Of a stretch of 64,000 bases of DNA, positions 45,712-57,719 are shown one piece after another. Numbering within the stretch: position 1 is the first letter of the stretch; each line of letters begins with the position of its first letter. The stretch is from NCBI GenBank assembly GCA_030844895.1, contig CM061231.1, forward strand, positions 88,384,706 to 88,448,705, written 5' to 3'. The DNA comes from Ambrosia x helenae (taxonomy: Eukaryota; Streptophyta; Magnoliopsida; Asterales; Asteraceae). Position numbers and translations under genes: made by a program. Under the pieces are notes generated by a model, which worked only from the letters and a program-made list of their open reading frames with translations, was not told the origin of the DNA and did not search any database.

Positions 45712-48439
45712 TGTGACACCCTGCATTTTCAGGTTAAATACTTTTACTGAACTCTAGTAAACTTACATGTTCATACATGGCTAGATACTTAACTAGGGTT
45801 AGTTAAGTAGGTTAACATGTGTTAGAAGATGCTAACATATGTTATAAGTAGGAAAATCCTTGTTAAACACACACATGAGTCCTGTATCCCAAACGTTGGT
45901 GAATTATGTGGCATACATAGCAGTAATACGTACAATTGAATTATGGTGAACATGAAGTACGTGCTTATGTGAATTACATGTTTTTGTGAATGATCGCCTA
46001 ACTGAAAGATAATAAGTAGATTATGTAAATTACGTGCGCAACATAATTAATATATTATGTAATAATGAAAACAATGGTTTCTATGCAATTTAGGGTGACT
46101 AATATTATTGGGTCCGGTATTGGGCTATAACATGATTAAAAGGTCAAGTTAATGGACTAGAAGGGCCCTAAAACCCAATTACTTGGGGAACAAGCAAAGC
46201 CCTCTTATAATTAGGAGGCAAGAAAAAGATAAAACCCTACTTCTTCTTCTTGTTTGTGCCGTGCGAAACCCCCACCCCCTTCTCTCTTGGCTTTCAAGCA
46301 ATCAAGTAATCCTTCACCTAATCAAGCTAGTTCGGGTTTGATTTCAAGGCTCTAGGGAGTTTAATCCTTCGCAACGTATACGTTCTTATGATTTTTGATG
46401 AATTATAATGATTGAAAAACTTTAAAAACCCTAAAAATAATGGATATAGAATCGCATGCATGTATGTATAGGGATTCTTGAACGTTCTTGATGATTTGAT
46501 GATGATTTGATGATGATTGTTATTAGTAACCATGCTTAGGGTTTTCACATGATAACATATGTGTTTTGCTATGATTAATATGGTGTTTAATCAGTACTAT
46601 AGGTGTTATACATGTATTAGGGATGTTCATGAAAAATTAGGGTTTGTAGATTACTTGGGATGCAAGTTTAAGATTCTGGCAGATTCGGTTGAACGTTTTG
46701 TAGGGGCTGTATTGGGTTGGTAAATTGATTGTTTTGATGATTTCTTTGCATGATTATAATGTACAAGGTCTTAGATTCTCATAATGGGCAAAACCATCGA
46801 ATTTGGACATCGTTTGAGTCGTTTTTGGAATTTTAATTGATTAGGGGTCATATCAGATTTTCGGATTTGTAAAATTGGGCTAACTTTAAATGGTCATAAC
46901 TTGAGATTTACAAGGAGTTAGGTTATGAAATTTTTACAGTAGGTCAATACTGGAAAAATAGAGCTTTTCCAAGTGGATTCATCTCGTTTGGATGAATACA
47001 CAATTTTTGAGAATTTTCCTACTAAACTGACCTGTTGAGGAAATTTTCTGGACATAGCTGTGTTGTACGAATTTTCATAATTTTTGTGTTTGGAATTAAG
47101 ACAAAACAAAAATAGGTATTGTCGAGTGAATCCCAAATAAAATTCAGTAAACATTTGGGACTCTAATTCATTCATTAAGTATTTTAAATAAATTGTTTTT
47201 CACAGCGCACAATCTGTCCTAAAAACGCAGATTGTGTACGGGGTCTTTATGTGACTATTAAGGGTTCTATATGGTATGTAATTGACATGTACTTGTGTGG
47301 AAACTTGTATGAGATGTATTTGATGTATTAAACTGATAATAATTGCTATGATCACCAACGGGATACGTAGGACATACTTGAGCATGTAGAGTCATTAGGT
47401 GTTACTACACGGTTTTGAACTTTTAAAAGTCTTGGATAAACGAGTTACATGGTGTGTTGGTTACGCACGTATACTCACCTAGTGACATTTGTAATAAGGA
47501 GTCGGTAGCACGTTACTATTCGTGGAATTTGGATTTTCACTTGCGACCTAAGGTGAGTTTCACTACTCTTTTTCTCAAAAGCATGCGTCTCAGGTATGAG
47601 ACACTTTACTTAACATTTTCTAGTCCGGTTTGGGACTACTTACACATCCCGGGTTGGGATGCCATGGATCCTTATGAGGGTCTGTTACTTTGCTAGTTCG
47701 CAATTGTGTCCTTGATAAACTAAACCATTTCTATCATCTGTAAGTCCTCACGTACCGAATGAGTTGCCAGGGTTGACAAGCGGGTTATTAGTTGATAGCG
47801 CTATTAGGTCTTACAAACCTCACACCGGCTCGGGGAGCGCGGGCGTGAACTATAACTTAACGAAACTTTATCATTGTGGATAGACAATGATGTCAGGCAT
47901 GCGGCACACTTATGTGGCTACACGTACATAGCAGTTCGGTATATTCGGTTAGTTATCATGAATGGGTTAGCTACCCTTGACATGCGATGAACTAGTGGTT
48001 ACACGGTGCAGGGCACCAACACAACTTACTTACTTACGTGGTTTTGGAAACCAGCGCGTTTGCATATTAAATTACTTTACCATGTGAACTCACCAGCTTT
48101 ATGTTGACACACGATTTACATGCTTTTGCAGGTAGTTAGCTTCCGGTGCCAGGATTAGAAAGCACTGTACACTTCACTGCATTTGGGCTCTCGGGCATAC
48201 ACATAAATTATATATTATGCTTTCGTATGGTTTTAATTTGGGCGCATTGTTTTGCGCATAGTTTTTAAAAAGGTTTAAATTTGGTTTACGCTTCCGCAGC
48301 TTAACTAAACTTGGTTTTCGAAAACGAACTAAATGGTTTGGGCATTTAGAGTTCGTTCCTGTGACTTATGGCTATGGGATCCTGGTTTGTCATGCGCCTC
48401 GCGGTATAAACCCCGCAGTGGAAATTTGAGGGTGTGACA
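45712..48439 (+). mobile_element. Nested solo LTR (TGTGACACCCTGC)
   Basis: TCCGG is duplicated at 45707-45711 and 48440-48444. TGTGACACCC...GGGTGTGACA, 2728 bp, without interior sequence. Predicted intron from AAG|GTGAGT (47553) to TTTTGCAG|G (48131). It contains GATAGCGCTATTAGGTCTTAC (47796), also seen in shorter form in the LTR at 31332. Confidence 0.87.
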
Positions 48440-49053
48440 TCCGGTAGTTGGGATTATCAAAGACTTAGCTTTTATTTGTTAATTGAAGAACAAAATCTAA
48501 GGTGAGTTTCACAGCCCCACTTTTATCAGTTTTGCTTTTGGGGGAAAATACATGTGCTAAACTATTATTAGAACATATGTCATACAATGGTTTACTTTTG
48601 AGTTGCTATACGATCTTTGGAAGTCCCCGGGGAAACCATGAATGTGCGGGGTTGCACAAGGGGGGAAATGTGGATAGATGTATTGGGCGTGACCTGCCCC
48701 ACTCGTCGACTAGAGGTCGGACGGGTGCATATTGTCTCGAACTACGCTAAACTTGCTGAACACTATTCGGGCTTCTTAAACACTTGCTAAACTTGTTAAA
48801 CGCATCCGCTAATGGTTTTCCAATCGTAGTAGTAACAAAACATATGCCTAGCTAGCGTACTTTGGTTTCACTTTGACATAGTATGGACAGGTTTTGGACT
48901 TGGTAACATTTGGTAACACTTAGTAGCATTTATAAAAACTTGTGAACTCGCCAGCATTATATGTTGACGTCGTTTTGGCATGTTTTTCTCGGGTTGCTAA
49001 GATAGCACTACACTGACTAGGCGCACGGGTCTGCATGGCGTCTAGGGCTTTAG

Positions 49054-51363
49054 TGTAAGACCCTTAAATCCGACGGGTCAAAGTTGCCATTCAAAGACTA
49101 AAACCATAATTAATACTTAAGAAGTCTTATTTTATTTATCAGAAAACACGCATCGGAAAGTAAATTGTTTAAATTATTCAAACATGAAATTTTCCACAAC
49201 GGGTCAAAGCATATTTGTAAAACAAAAACAATAAGTTTAGAAAAGAGTTTTCTAGCAATAAAGTAGTCTCTTCTTATTCGAAATGTCAACCGCCTCTGAG
49301 TAGTCCTGCAGCATGCCAAGGCATCCCTTTTATTCTTCAAATACCTGTAATCAATCTAACATATATGCAAAAGTCAGCTACGCTGAGTGAGTTCAAGTTT
49401 TATAAATTTATATAAACAAGTAATTTGTCAAAATAAGATTTAACAAAATACCTCAACCTTAGAGTTAACGATAAGCGCAAACCGCCAATCTGTTCCCTAA
49501 GCGAAAATATAAAGTCTAGAATAAGCACATACCGCCTATTTAACTTAAGACTTTATTTTAAATCTACAATAAGCGCATTCCGCCTATTTGTCACAAAACT
49601 ACAACAAGTCTACATAAGCGCATACCGACTACTAAGACTCAAACAATAATTATAAATCAGAGCAGACATGCTGTAAAACTATCATAGCTCAATTTATAAT
49701 ACCAGGTAACCGTCATACACAGTTTATATATATAATATATAAATATGTAGTAACACATTTAACCAAACAAGTATAACTCGAGGCAAGTCCCGATCTAACA
49801 AGCAAGGTTTCAAATACGTTGCCAAGACATTAAGTGCATTCCGCTTATTAAATAAAAACTTAAGCCACACTCTAATCAAGACAACCGTCTATTCATATAT
49901 ATAATAACAATATAACTCAAGCCATATGATAACACATTAAGCGCATTCCGCCTACTTACGTTTCATGCCAAAATAATATATATATGAGTTCAAAAAAATA
50001 TTTATAACTTTATAAAAATATTTTGTGACTTCATAAAAATTACCTTGCTAGTTTAGGATGCACGTCAGCCCAAAATATTTAGAAAAATATTAAATAAAGA
50101 CCGGGCACAAGAACTCACCTTAGTAACGTGGATACCACAAAAGCTAAAGAAACGAGAGAACACACGAACCAATGAAAGCTCCAACAACAAACATCACATA
50201 ACTCAACCTTTCCTCGCCCATGTTCCATCAAAACATTGGACACTGTAGATTTTATTTCATAACCATTTTTTATGACAACCCTTCCATGCATGAATCCATC
50301 AATGTACAACCCACACATACCAACCATGCTGCCACAAAATGTTCATCATCATGCGTGAAACCTATCCACATTAACTTATGTGTCACCTTCATCATTTTCA
50401 CCCATCCAAAGCCTATAGCAACCAGGTTACTTGCTTACCATATTCGTGTCTCGAGACTATCCTAATCTCTCCCAACCAAAGCCTCTTCATTAATAATCAT
50501 GCGACCCCAACAAAGAGAAGCAAACCCATGGCTAATTAGATAAGTCTTTACTAACAAAGTTTAGCGGGTTGATTACCATGAATGTATATTTTTTTAGCTA
50601 TCACGGTTAAAACGGGGAACCGAACTCAAACTCGGCTCGCCATGGCATGACATAAATTTAATAAAAGAAGAACCTATGTTCGAGTGTACGGAACCGTTCA
50701 GCACCAAAATACCTAGAGAACACGGTGTGTGCCGAACCATAGAACCAAACTTAAAGGATGCTTCGGTGGCAAGGCCGTAAACCCCGAAACATGCGGAATG
50801 CATCGACCATGCGCCACCACTTGTGTCTCTAAACCTCTTCTATCGTCTGCATGAAAGCTACACTCACAACCATAATCATGTTTTTGTTTTGTTTATGGAG
50901 AAGGGCAACCAATTTTAAGATTTAGGGTGATGGCTAAAGTAAAACCCGAACATAAACATGTAAAACATACTTAGCCAATTGCACCAATAGCCAGCGGGGT
51001 GCTCATGGCCGATCGGATTATTATGGATCTTCATTGTCTTGTGACGGCAAGAAAGACAAGACCCCAACACCTAGGTCATCTAGGGACTTGACTTTATACT
51101 TGTTTTAAAATCCTACTATTTACACTTAGCCCTCATAACTTCCGCATACTGTCACTTGTTCCTAATGTACTGTAAAACCAACATCTATTAATATATGTTG
51201 GGTAATCCCAGTACTTTTAAACCAACATATGTGAGTCAACCTGCTTAACGTCACAATAAATAACATCATACGCGTCAAGACCCTTTAACGAATCCTCTTG
51301 ATAAAAAAAATTAGGAAGTTGATCCGTCTAAATAATTTTCTTGTGAAAATTCGGGATGTTACA
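49054..51363 (-). mobile_element. Nested solo LTR (TGTAACATCCC family), minus strand
   Basis: TTTAG is duplicated at 49049-49053 and 51364-51368. TGTAAGACCC...GGGATGTTACA, 2310 bp. Minus orientation is inferred from the leader-intron donor complement ACTCAC (50113-50118) and acceptor complement near 49345. Six spaced copies of TAAGCGCATTCCGCCTA lie at 49468-49955, within the predicted intron. Confidence 0.82.
49468..49955 (-). repeat. Six spaced copies of TAAGCGCATTCCGCCTA
   Basis: Variants start near 49470, 49523, 49567, 49613, 49830 and 49936, all in the same orientation. Not seen in other LTRs of the window. Confidence 0.8.
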
Positions 51364-51579
51364 TTTAGTTTCATGTTTTTGAAATAACCTTTTTGGAACT
51401 TGTCGACACTTGGTTTTGTAACTTGATATTGCTTCCGCTACAGTGTCCTGATATAAAAGTTACGTTTTGAATTTAAATATTTTTCATATAATGTTGTTTA
51501 TTGTGACAGTTGACTTGGATCCTGGTTTGTGACGCGCCTCGCGGTAAAACTCCGCATGTGGACATTTGAGGGTGTGACA

Positions 51580-53348
51580 TAAAAATTCTAGAAAAATATC
51601 ACCATTTATAAAACGTGTAATTATTAAACAATTAAAAGTATTGTACTTACAATTGATTTGAAGTCTTTTATTGTTCCTATATCTTTAAAAAATTAACATA
51701 TATTTTATATCAATAAAAATTGTACAAAAATATCACGATCTATAAAACGTGTAATTATAGTTTTTATTGACGACTTATTATGTTTTAAATAAATAATATT
51801 TCCATGACAAACTTTTTTAAGAAATGACATGAAATATACACACTGTAACTAATATTTTAATATATGTAAACTGAATATTTACATATAAGTCAATTATGTT
51901 AATATAACCATCTGTTTAAATTGTTAAGATAAATATTATCATTATGTTCAATGTCCTAATAATAACTTTGGTATAGAAACCTACTCTAAGTTCAAGTTAT
52001 ACAATATTTCATGAGTTGTCAACGGATGTTATCAAACAACTGTGATCAATTACAATTTTCAACTAAAGAATGATGTCATCAGAGTTTTAAAACAGACTTT
52101 GCAAAACTTAACTTGTAATCAATATCTAACAAAATAACTATAAATTTAAATTAGATCAATTTTTTCAAATTCATAATTACAAACAGTTGTCACGGCCCTA
52201 AAAGTCTTTGATGAGCACTGTACAAACGAAAGATCTAGATGGAAAGATACCATAAATTTAAACATTATTATTTTTTATATTAATTAAACAATTAAAACTA
52301 TTGTTCTTACAAATGATTTGAAGTCTTTTATTGTGCCTATAACTTTAAATATATATTTATGACAATAAAAATTCTAGAAAAATATCTCCATCTATAAAAC
52401 GTGTAATTATAGTTTTTATTGACGACTTATTATGTTTTAAATAAATAATATTTCCATGAAAAACTATTTTAATAAATGACATGACATATACTCACTGTAA
52501 CTAATATTTTACTATATGTAAACTAAATATTTACATATAAATCACTTAAGTTATTATAACAATCGGTTTAAATTATTAATATGAATATGAATATGAATAT
52601 TATCATTATGTTCAATGTCCTAATAATAACTTTGGTATAGAAACCTATTCTAAGTTCTAGTTATACAATATTTCATGAGTTGTCAATGGATGTTAAAAAA
52701 AAACTGTGATCAATTACAATTTTCAATTAAAATGATGTCACCAATGTTTTAAAATAGACTTTGCAAACTTAACTTGTAATCAATTTCTAACAAAATAACT
52801 ATAAATTTAAATTAGATCAGTCTTTTCAAATTCATAATTACAAACAGTTGCCACAGCCCTAAAAGTCTTTGATGAGCACTAAACAAACAAAAGATCTAGA
52901 TGGAAAGATACCATAAATTTAAACATTATTATTTTATATTAATTAAACAATTAAAACTATTGTTTTTACAATTGATTTGAAGTCTTTTATTGTTCCTATA
53001 TCTATAAAAAATGAACATATATTTTATATCAATAAAAATTCTACAAAAATATCACCATCTATAAAATGTGTAATTATAGTTTTTATTGACGACTTATTAT
53101 GTTTTAAATAAATAATATTTCCATGACAAACTTTTTTAAGAAATGACATGAAATATACTCACTGTAACTAATATTTTAATATATGTAAACTGAATATTTA
53201 CATATAAGTCAATTATGTTAATATAATCATCTGTTTAAATTGTTAAGATAAATATTATCATTATGTTCAATGTCCTAATAATAACTTTGGTATAGAAACC
53301 TACTCTAAGTTCAAGTTATACAATATTTCATGAGTTGTCAACGGATAT
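51580..53348. repeat. Satellite array, block 4
   Basis: Two full monomers of 659 and 658 bp start near 52020 and 52679; a third starts at 53337 and is cut at 53348. Near 51625 the sequence jumps back within the monomer, a sign of unequal exchange. No coding sequence. Confidence 0.9.
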
Positions 53349-53983
53349 TGATGTGTGTAAATGTATATATATATAACACAAGCTTTAATTAAAACGACTC
53401 ACCTAAAAACTACACATGCACGACAAGTGTACCGGTCGCAAAACAGTAAACAGATAAGACCGAGTATCGAACCCAAAGACGCGAATGCAACTCTAGATCA
53501 CAACCTCTACCGAATACTAGCCTAAATAAATATATACTTAAATGGGGGTATTTTAAACTAATAATTATAAACTTAGAAGAAACTAAATATAAATAAAATA
53601 ACCTCAACTGCTTATAGGAACTTGGAGAGATCAGATAGGAAGAAGGCTGGTCACTTAGGTAAAATCCCTAGACACTAGCAATAAATCCTGAATCTGGTAA
53701 TTAACTTGAGACCCTATTCTTATCTAATAAACCTCCTGTCAAAGATAGCTAACTAGACTTAAGGAGGGACAAGTGTAGAAATGCTAAGATGGATTCGGAT
53801 CGCCCTAGCGTACCAAAATCCCACAGAAATCAGATTAAAACCTCTCCTGGATTAAAACCCTCTAACTATGAAGCAGACTTAAACTCTACCGAAGAAAACC
53901 TAGGAAAACTCTAAACACGGACAAGTAGTGACTCCCGCCCTAGCGCTTGTCAACTACCGAACAATGCCTAGTTAGTTACCTAG
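53349..53983 (-). repeat. Fragment of an Athila-like LTR, minus strand
   Basis: It starts TGATGTGTGTAAATG and follows the LTRs at 19287 and 25873. It breaks off at TTACCTAG, where a TGTGACACCC LTR begins. Its continuation is not found before the right edge. Confidence 0.85.
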
Positions 53984-55342
53984 TGTGACACCCGGCATAT
54001 TTGGCTTAAACATTTTAGTAACATCTAAGTCTACCTTAGCGGGAAACGATTATAAACGGACTTAACTAGGTTAGTTGAGTCGGGTCAAGTTAGGATTTCC
54101 AGGGTTCAATGATCTGGAGGATCATTGGGAGTCATTTTGGGAATACACTAGTACCGGGTCCCGTTGTTGGTGACATTACATAAACTAATTAAGTGTATGT
54201 GTAGATTATGGGTCGTGTGGTGGATTATATACATAGATGTGTTTAAATGATGTGTAGATGATTATCCATGCTTAAATATGTTAAACTTAGACTAAGGTTG
54301 CATGCTCATATGTTAAGGTGTGTTAAAATGCGTTAAACACGACAAACTGGAAAAACTAGATGAACATAGGTCTGGTTCGACCACTTCGAGTGGTCGAAGG
54401 TGGAACTATGTATTGGTTCGACCCTTTGTAAATGGGCGAACCTGGGATGTGGAATTGAAAGAATTCCCTTCGACCAAGACAGGGCTCATTCGACCCTGTG
54501 AAAGGGTCGAAGGAGGCTACCTTCGACCACTGACAGGGGGCAAAGGTGGAATAGTATAAATACCAAACCTTGTCATTTTTCACCATTTCACAAACCCTAA
54601 CCGTCTCAAAACACTCTCACACGATTTTAATCACTAAGGAAGGCGTTTTTGCTCTTCTTTTGCATAATCTAACCTATCAACAACATCTAAACAAGAATCC
54701 AAGGTGTGTTCCTAATCCTAAACCTTTTTAAGGCATTTTAATCCGTTTTTATCTAACCCTAAATGTCCAGATCTGTTCTAAGAAAGATTTTACCAATAAA
54801 AACCTTTTAAACATCTTTCTAAACCTAAACCTTATCATTAAACATGGGTTTTGTAGCAATAAACATATGTTAATCGTCTGTTATGTGATGTTATGTGTCA
54901 TTGAATGATTTGCTGTTGTTATAATGATAGAAACATGAAGTAGGGTTGCTATTGATGTTGGTTTATTGTTGTTTAGGGTTACAAATTGATAGATGGTGAT
55001 ATTATGGGTATTTTGGGGATTATATGAAATCTAGGGCTTATGCATGTTAAGTATTATTAACAAAACGAATGGGGGGGTTTTTGGTTACAAGATAAGCTGA
55101 GCAATTGTGGATGATTGTGGGTTGGTATTTAAAAGTTTCCTAATTGGGTAAAGATTTCATGCATGATGTGACATTTCCATAATTTTTGCCATTTTGGGAA
55201 AGTGTTAAAACAAGCTGGTTTTGGGGCAAAATTGGTGGGGATTTGTAGGGATAAGTTAATCATACTTGACTGCTGTGTTTGATGATGTTTCGAGGTGTTT
55301 CGAATGCGTTTGAAGCGTTTTTAGGAAAAATTGTACAACAGG
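53984..55342 (+). repeat. LTR of the TGTGACACCCGGC family, cut by a CACTA element
   Basis: It closely follows the LTR at 43921, with AAGTCTACCTTAGCG and GATCATTGGGAGTC. A GGTCGAA/TTCGACC cluster (54372-54545) lies just upstream of TATAAA (54555-54560). AAG|GTGTGT near 54703 matches the same place in the 43921 copy. Breaks at 55342. Confidence 0.85.
54372..54545 (+). repeat. GGTCGAA / TTCGACC cluster upstream of the TATA box
   Basis: GGTTCGACC, GGTCGAAGG, TTCGACCA, TTCGACCC and similar words lie on both strands within 175 bases, ending about 10 bases before TATAAA (54555). Confidence 0.85.
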
Positions 55343-56650
55343 CACTACTAGAAAAAAGACATATCTTGACACGCATTTTATGACACACACTCATTTATGA
55401 CACTCAAAAGCGTATGTCATAAAAAATTGTCATGGTTTATAAAATTTGGTTAATTAATGACACGCATTTTTGCGTGTCAAGAATGTATTGTCATCAAATA
55501 GAAAATATGACAGTATAAAAAACTGTGTGTCATCTTTTCGTGTCATAATTTAATTTTCTAAAAAATTTAAAACTCCCTCCCATATATTTTCATTCCCTCT
55601 ATCTACCCCAAAACCCTCCTCTACCTTACAAAACTCTCTCAAAACACTTTTCAACCTTACAACTCCCTGTGCTCAAACCCTCCAACAAAACCAAATATTA
55701 CCCAGATCTGCTCAAACACCCTTACACCATAAACTAGCCACTAAGAGAACCACATTATCGTTCATTCGGTGTCGTGAGTCTTGAAGATTTTAGGCTCGTT
55801 TCTCTTCGGTTCTCCAAGCCCGATTCTAACTTTTGTATCTAGGGTATGAACCAAATAAAATCCTATATAAGTTCGCCTAATGATGTACTATATAAGCCCT
55901 ATGATCCTGTTTCTAATCTGCAGCTTTTGATGTTTTAATTTAGGGTTTGTTTTGTAGATTTTTTTGTTTTAATCGTTAAACACAGAAAAAAGGCATGTTG
56001 GAAATACTGTTAATTTTGAACATTATTAACACCTAAAGATGTTTCTATGTTTTAATTTAGGGTTTGTTTTGTAGGTTTCTTACAAGTGGTTGAGTAGGAA
56101 TTTTTTGGTGTATATGCTTGTAAGCTGAATTAGATAATCAGTTATATAACATTATATGCTTGTAAGATGTTTCATGCATATGCCTAGAGAAACCATATAT
56201 AGGGAATTAAGTGTCTGCTGTTTTTAGTAATAACGGGGAGTATGAATGTTCCAAGAACAACTTCAACTCCCATTGTTTTTTTTCTAATGCTGTTAGTAGC
56301 GTATTTTGGACATAACGTGCTTTAAAGTTCTGTATCACAACCTTTAGGACATAATGAGATGGGTAGCTTAGATCCAGGGTCCGATTGATCTGTTTTAGAT
56401 TTTTGAACAAAGTAATTTTGTTAAAACAAAAAAGAAAGACGAATTCTTTTACGTAATTACCTAAACAGATCAACTCAAACTAAGTGTCATGATCGTAATT
56501 ACCTAAACAGATCAACTCAAACTAAGTGTCATGATTTGAGTTATAGGCTAAACTGAAGACTAATGTCAACTGAAAACTCAATTCATTTTTGTTGACAATA
56601 GCAAGAGTATTTATATAATATTAATTTACAAATACGTGAAGTTAATATGC

Positions 56651-56983
56651 TTAGATGCTTTTACATGGACAGATGGCGAAGCCGTGGTTAAGGTCGCTTC
56701 CTTCTGTGGGGCCATAGTTTCTTTGGCTATCTCAACCAACAATATTGAACTGAGACAGTTTGTTTGTAATGATTTGTTCTCTGCAATAATCAAAGGTTTA
56801 GCTCTCGAGTCAAATGCTTCATCCAGTACCAACTTGGTTGGTCTCTGCTGTGAAGAAGCATTAGGAAAGACCAGCAGCCCTAAGGAACAAAAACAGCTTA
56901 TGAACAGCTTGTTGTTGGTTTGTACTGCAAACCAGTTGAAAGCCCTCGCTGTTCAAAGAAGTTTGAATTTAATCATTAACTAG
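56651..56983 (+). pseudogene. Fragment resembling the C-terminal part of HASTY / exportin-5
   Basis: The plus strand is open for 115 codons from 56636 and reads AFTWTDGEAVVKVASFCG, ISTNNIELRQFVCNDLFSAI, then TSSPKEQKQLMNSLLL and ANQLKALAVQ. From memory this fits the C-terminal region of plant HASTY, the nuclear exporter linked to microRNA movement. LVGLCCEEALGKT seems to join segments that are separate in the full protein, so coding sequence was probably lost there. No start, promoter or rest of the gene is present. Family call from recall only. Confidence 0.6.
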
Positions 56984-57041
56984 AGTTTGGTATATTAATT
57001 ATAAAATTGGTTAATGGGTACTATTTTTTGCTTTTTGACAG

Positions 57042-57404
57042 ATGAAAATGGAAACTATCCATCCTTAAACGGCAGGTATATTCTATCTTGAATACTATTT
57101 TCTAACATTGATAATTATCATCGACGTTTTGACATGTTTTTTTGTCTGAATCTTGTTACCTTTTGCAGCTCAGGTGACCCAACCTTCCCTTTACATTATT
57201 GCAAAGTAGCCTAATTCAACAGTATATTGTTGATTAAAAAATGTGAGTTATTAAGTTACCATCTGCTTTTATATAACCAGGATTATCAGGTGGGGCCATA
57301 GGTGGAATAGTTGTAGGAATGGTAGTTGTGGTGTTGTTACTTGCAGGATGCTATTATTTTGGATTTTATAAAAAGAGAAGGCTGAATCGAGTTCAGCATT
57401 GTTA
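57042..57404 (+). pseudogene. Fragment resembling a LysM receptor kinase (CERK1/LYK type): membrane-segment exons
   Basis: Exon-like 57042-57075 (CAG before, GT after) encodes DENGNYPSLNG. Exon-like 57281-57404 encodes LSGGAIGGIVVGMVVVVLLL, a transmembrane helix, then basic FYKKRRLNR. The two are out of phase unless the 5 bases CTCAG at 57169-57173, flanked by TTTTGCAG and GTGACC, are used as an exon; then NGSSGLSGG results. Such a short exon next to the membrane segment fits a copied genomic fragment. An in-frame stop follows after RVQHC. Family assignment from recall. Confidence 0.45.
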
Positions 57405-57584
57405 AACAAGGTATATCTAGTTCTTGATTCTCTATTGTTAGCCTTGCTTCCCATGGATCTGGGTCCATAAGAATCCTCTATTATCTTTTTGAACAATGTT
57501 TTAAGTCTTCAAGAAATAGTCAACAACTTTCATTAACCTTTGTGTCAAATCGAATTGTTTTATTCTTGTTCCCACTTTTAGGAT

Positions 57585-57702
57585 CATGCTAGTGGACATT
57601 TAGCTGTTGAGAAAGTGGTGGATGGACTCTCTGAATCCTACAAGTCATCTGAGATATACATGGATGTCAAAAGAGAAATAGCTGCTATATGTGGACAGGT
57701 AT
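57585..57702 (+). pseudogene. Unrecognised exon-like stretch
   Basis: Between TTTTAG and GTATAG the plus strand is open for 39 codons, including SEIYMDVKREIAAICGQ. I do not recognise it. It may be a third captured fragment. Confidence 0.3.
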
Positions 57703-57719
57703 AGATCTCAATATGTGCT

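Larger units (their letters stand above)
43921..51579 (+). mobile_element. Solo LTR (TGTGACACACCC family) with two nested solo LTRs
   Basis: Target duplication TAAAA at 43916-43920 and 51580-51584; the satellite reads through as GACAATAAAAATTCTAG. The LTR itself is 43921-45711, 48445-49053 and 51369-51579, about 2.6 kb. It has a GGTCGAA cluster (44284-44394) just before TATAAA (44395-44400), a second cluster at 45190-45445, and a splice-donor-like AAG|GTGAGT at 48502. No primer site or polypurine tract. Confidence 0.85.
55343..57719 (+). mobile_element. CACTA (En/Spm-type) transposon, left end, with captured gene fragments
   Basis: CACTACTAGAAAAAAG fits the CACTA terminal repeat. Subterminal GACACGCATTTT and TGACAC words follow in both orientations (55366-55550), as CACTA elements show. 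The right end is not reached before the Athila-like insertion at 57720. Inside are a HASTY-like fragment (56651-56983), LysM-kinase-like exons (57042-57404), an unrecognised exon-like stretch (57585-57702), and a 42-bp tandem duplication (56453-56536). No transposase motif seen. Confidence 0.72.

Noticed and set aside
56651..57702. Intact host gene inside the CACTA element
   Set aside because: Fragments come from apparently different genes, lack starts and ends, and contain stops; they fit captured pieces.
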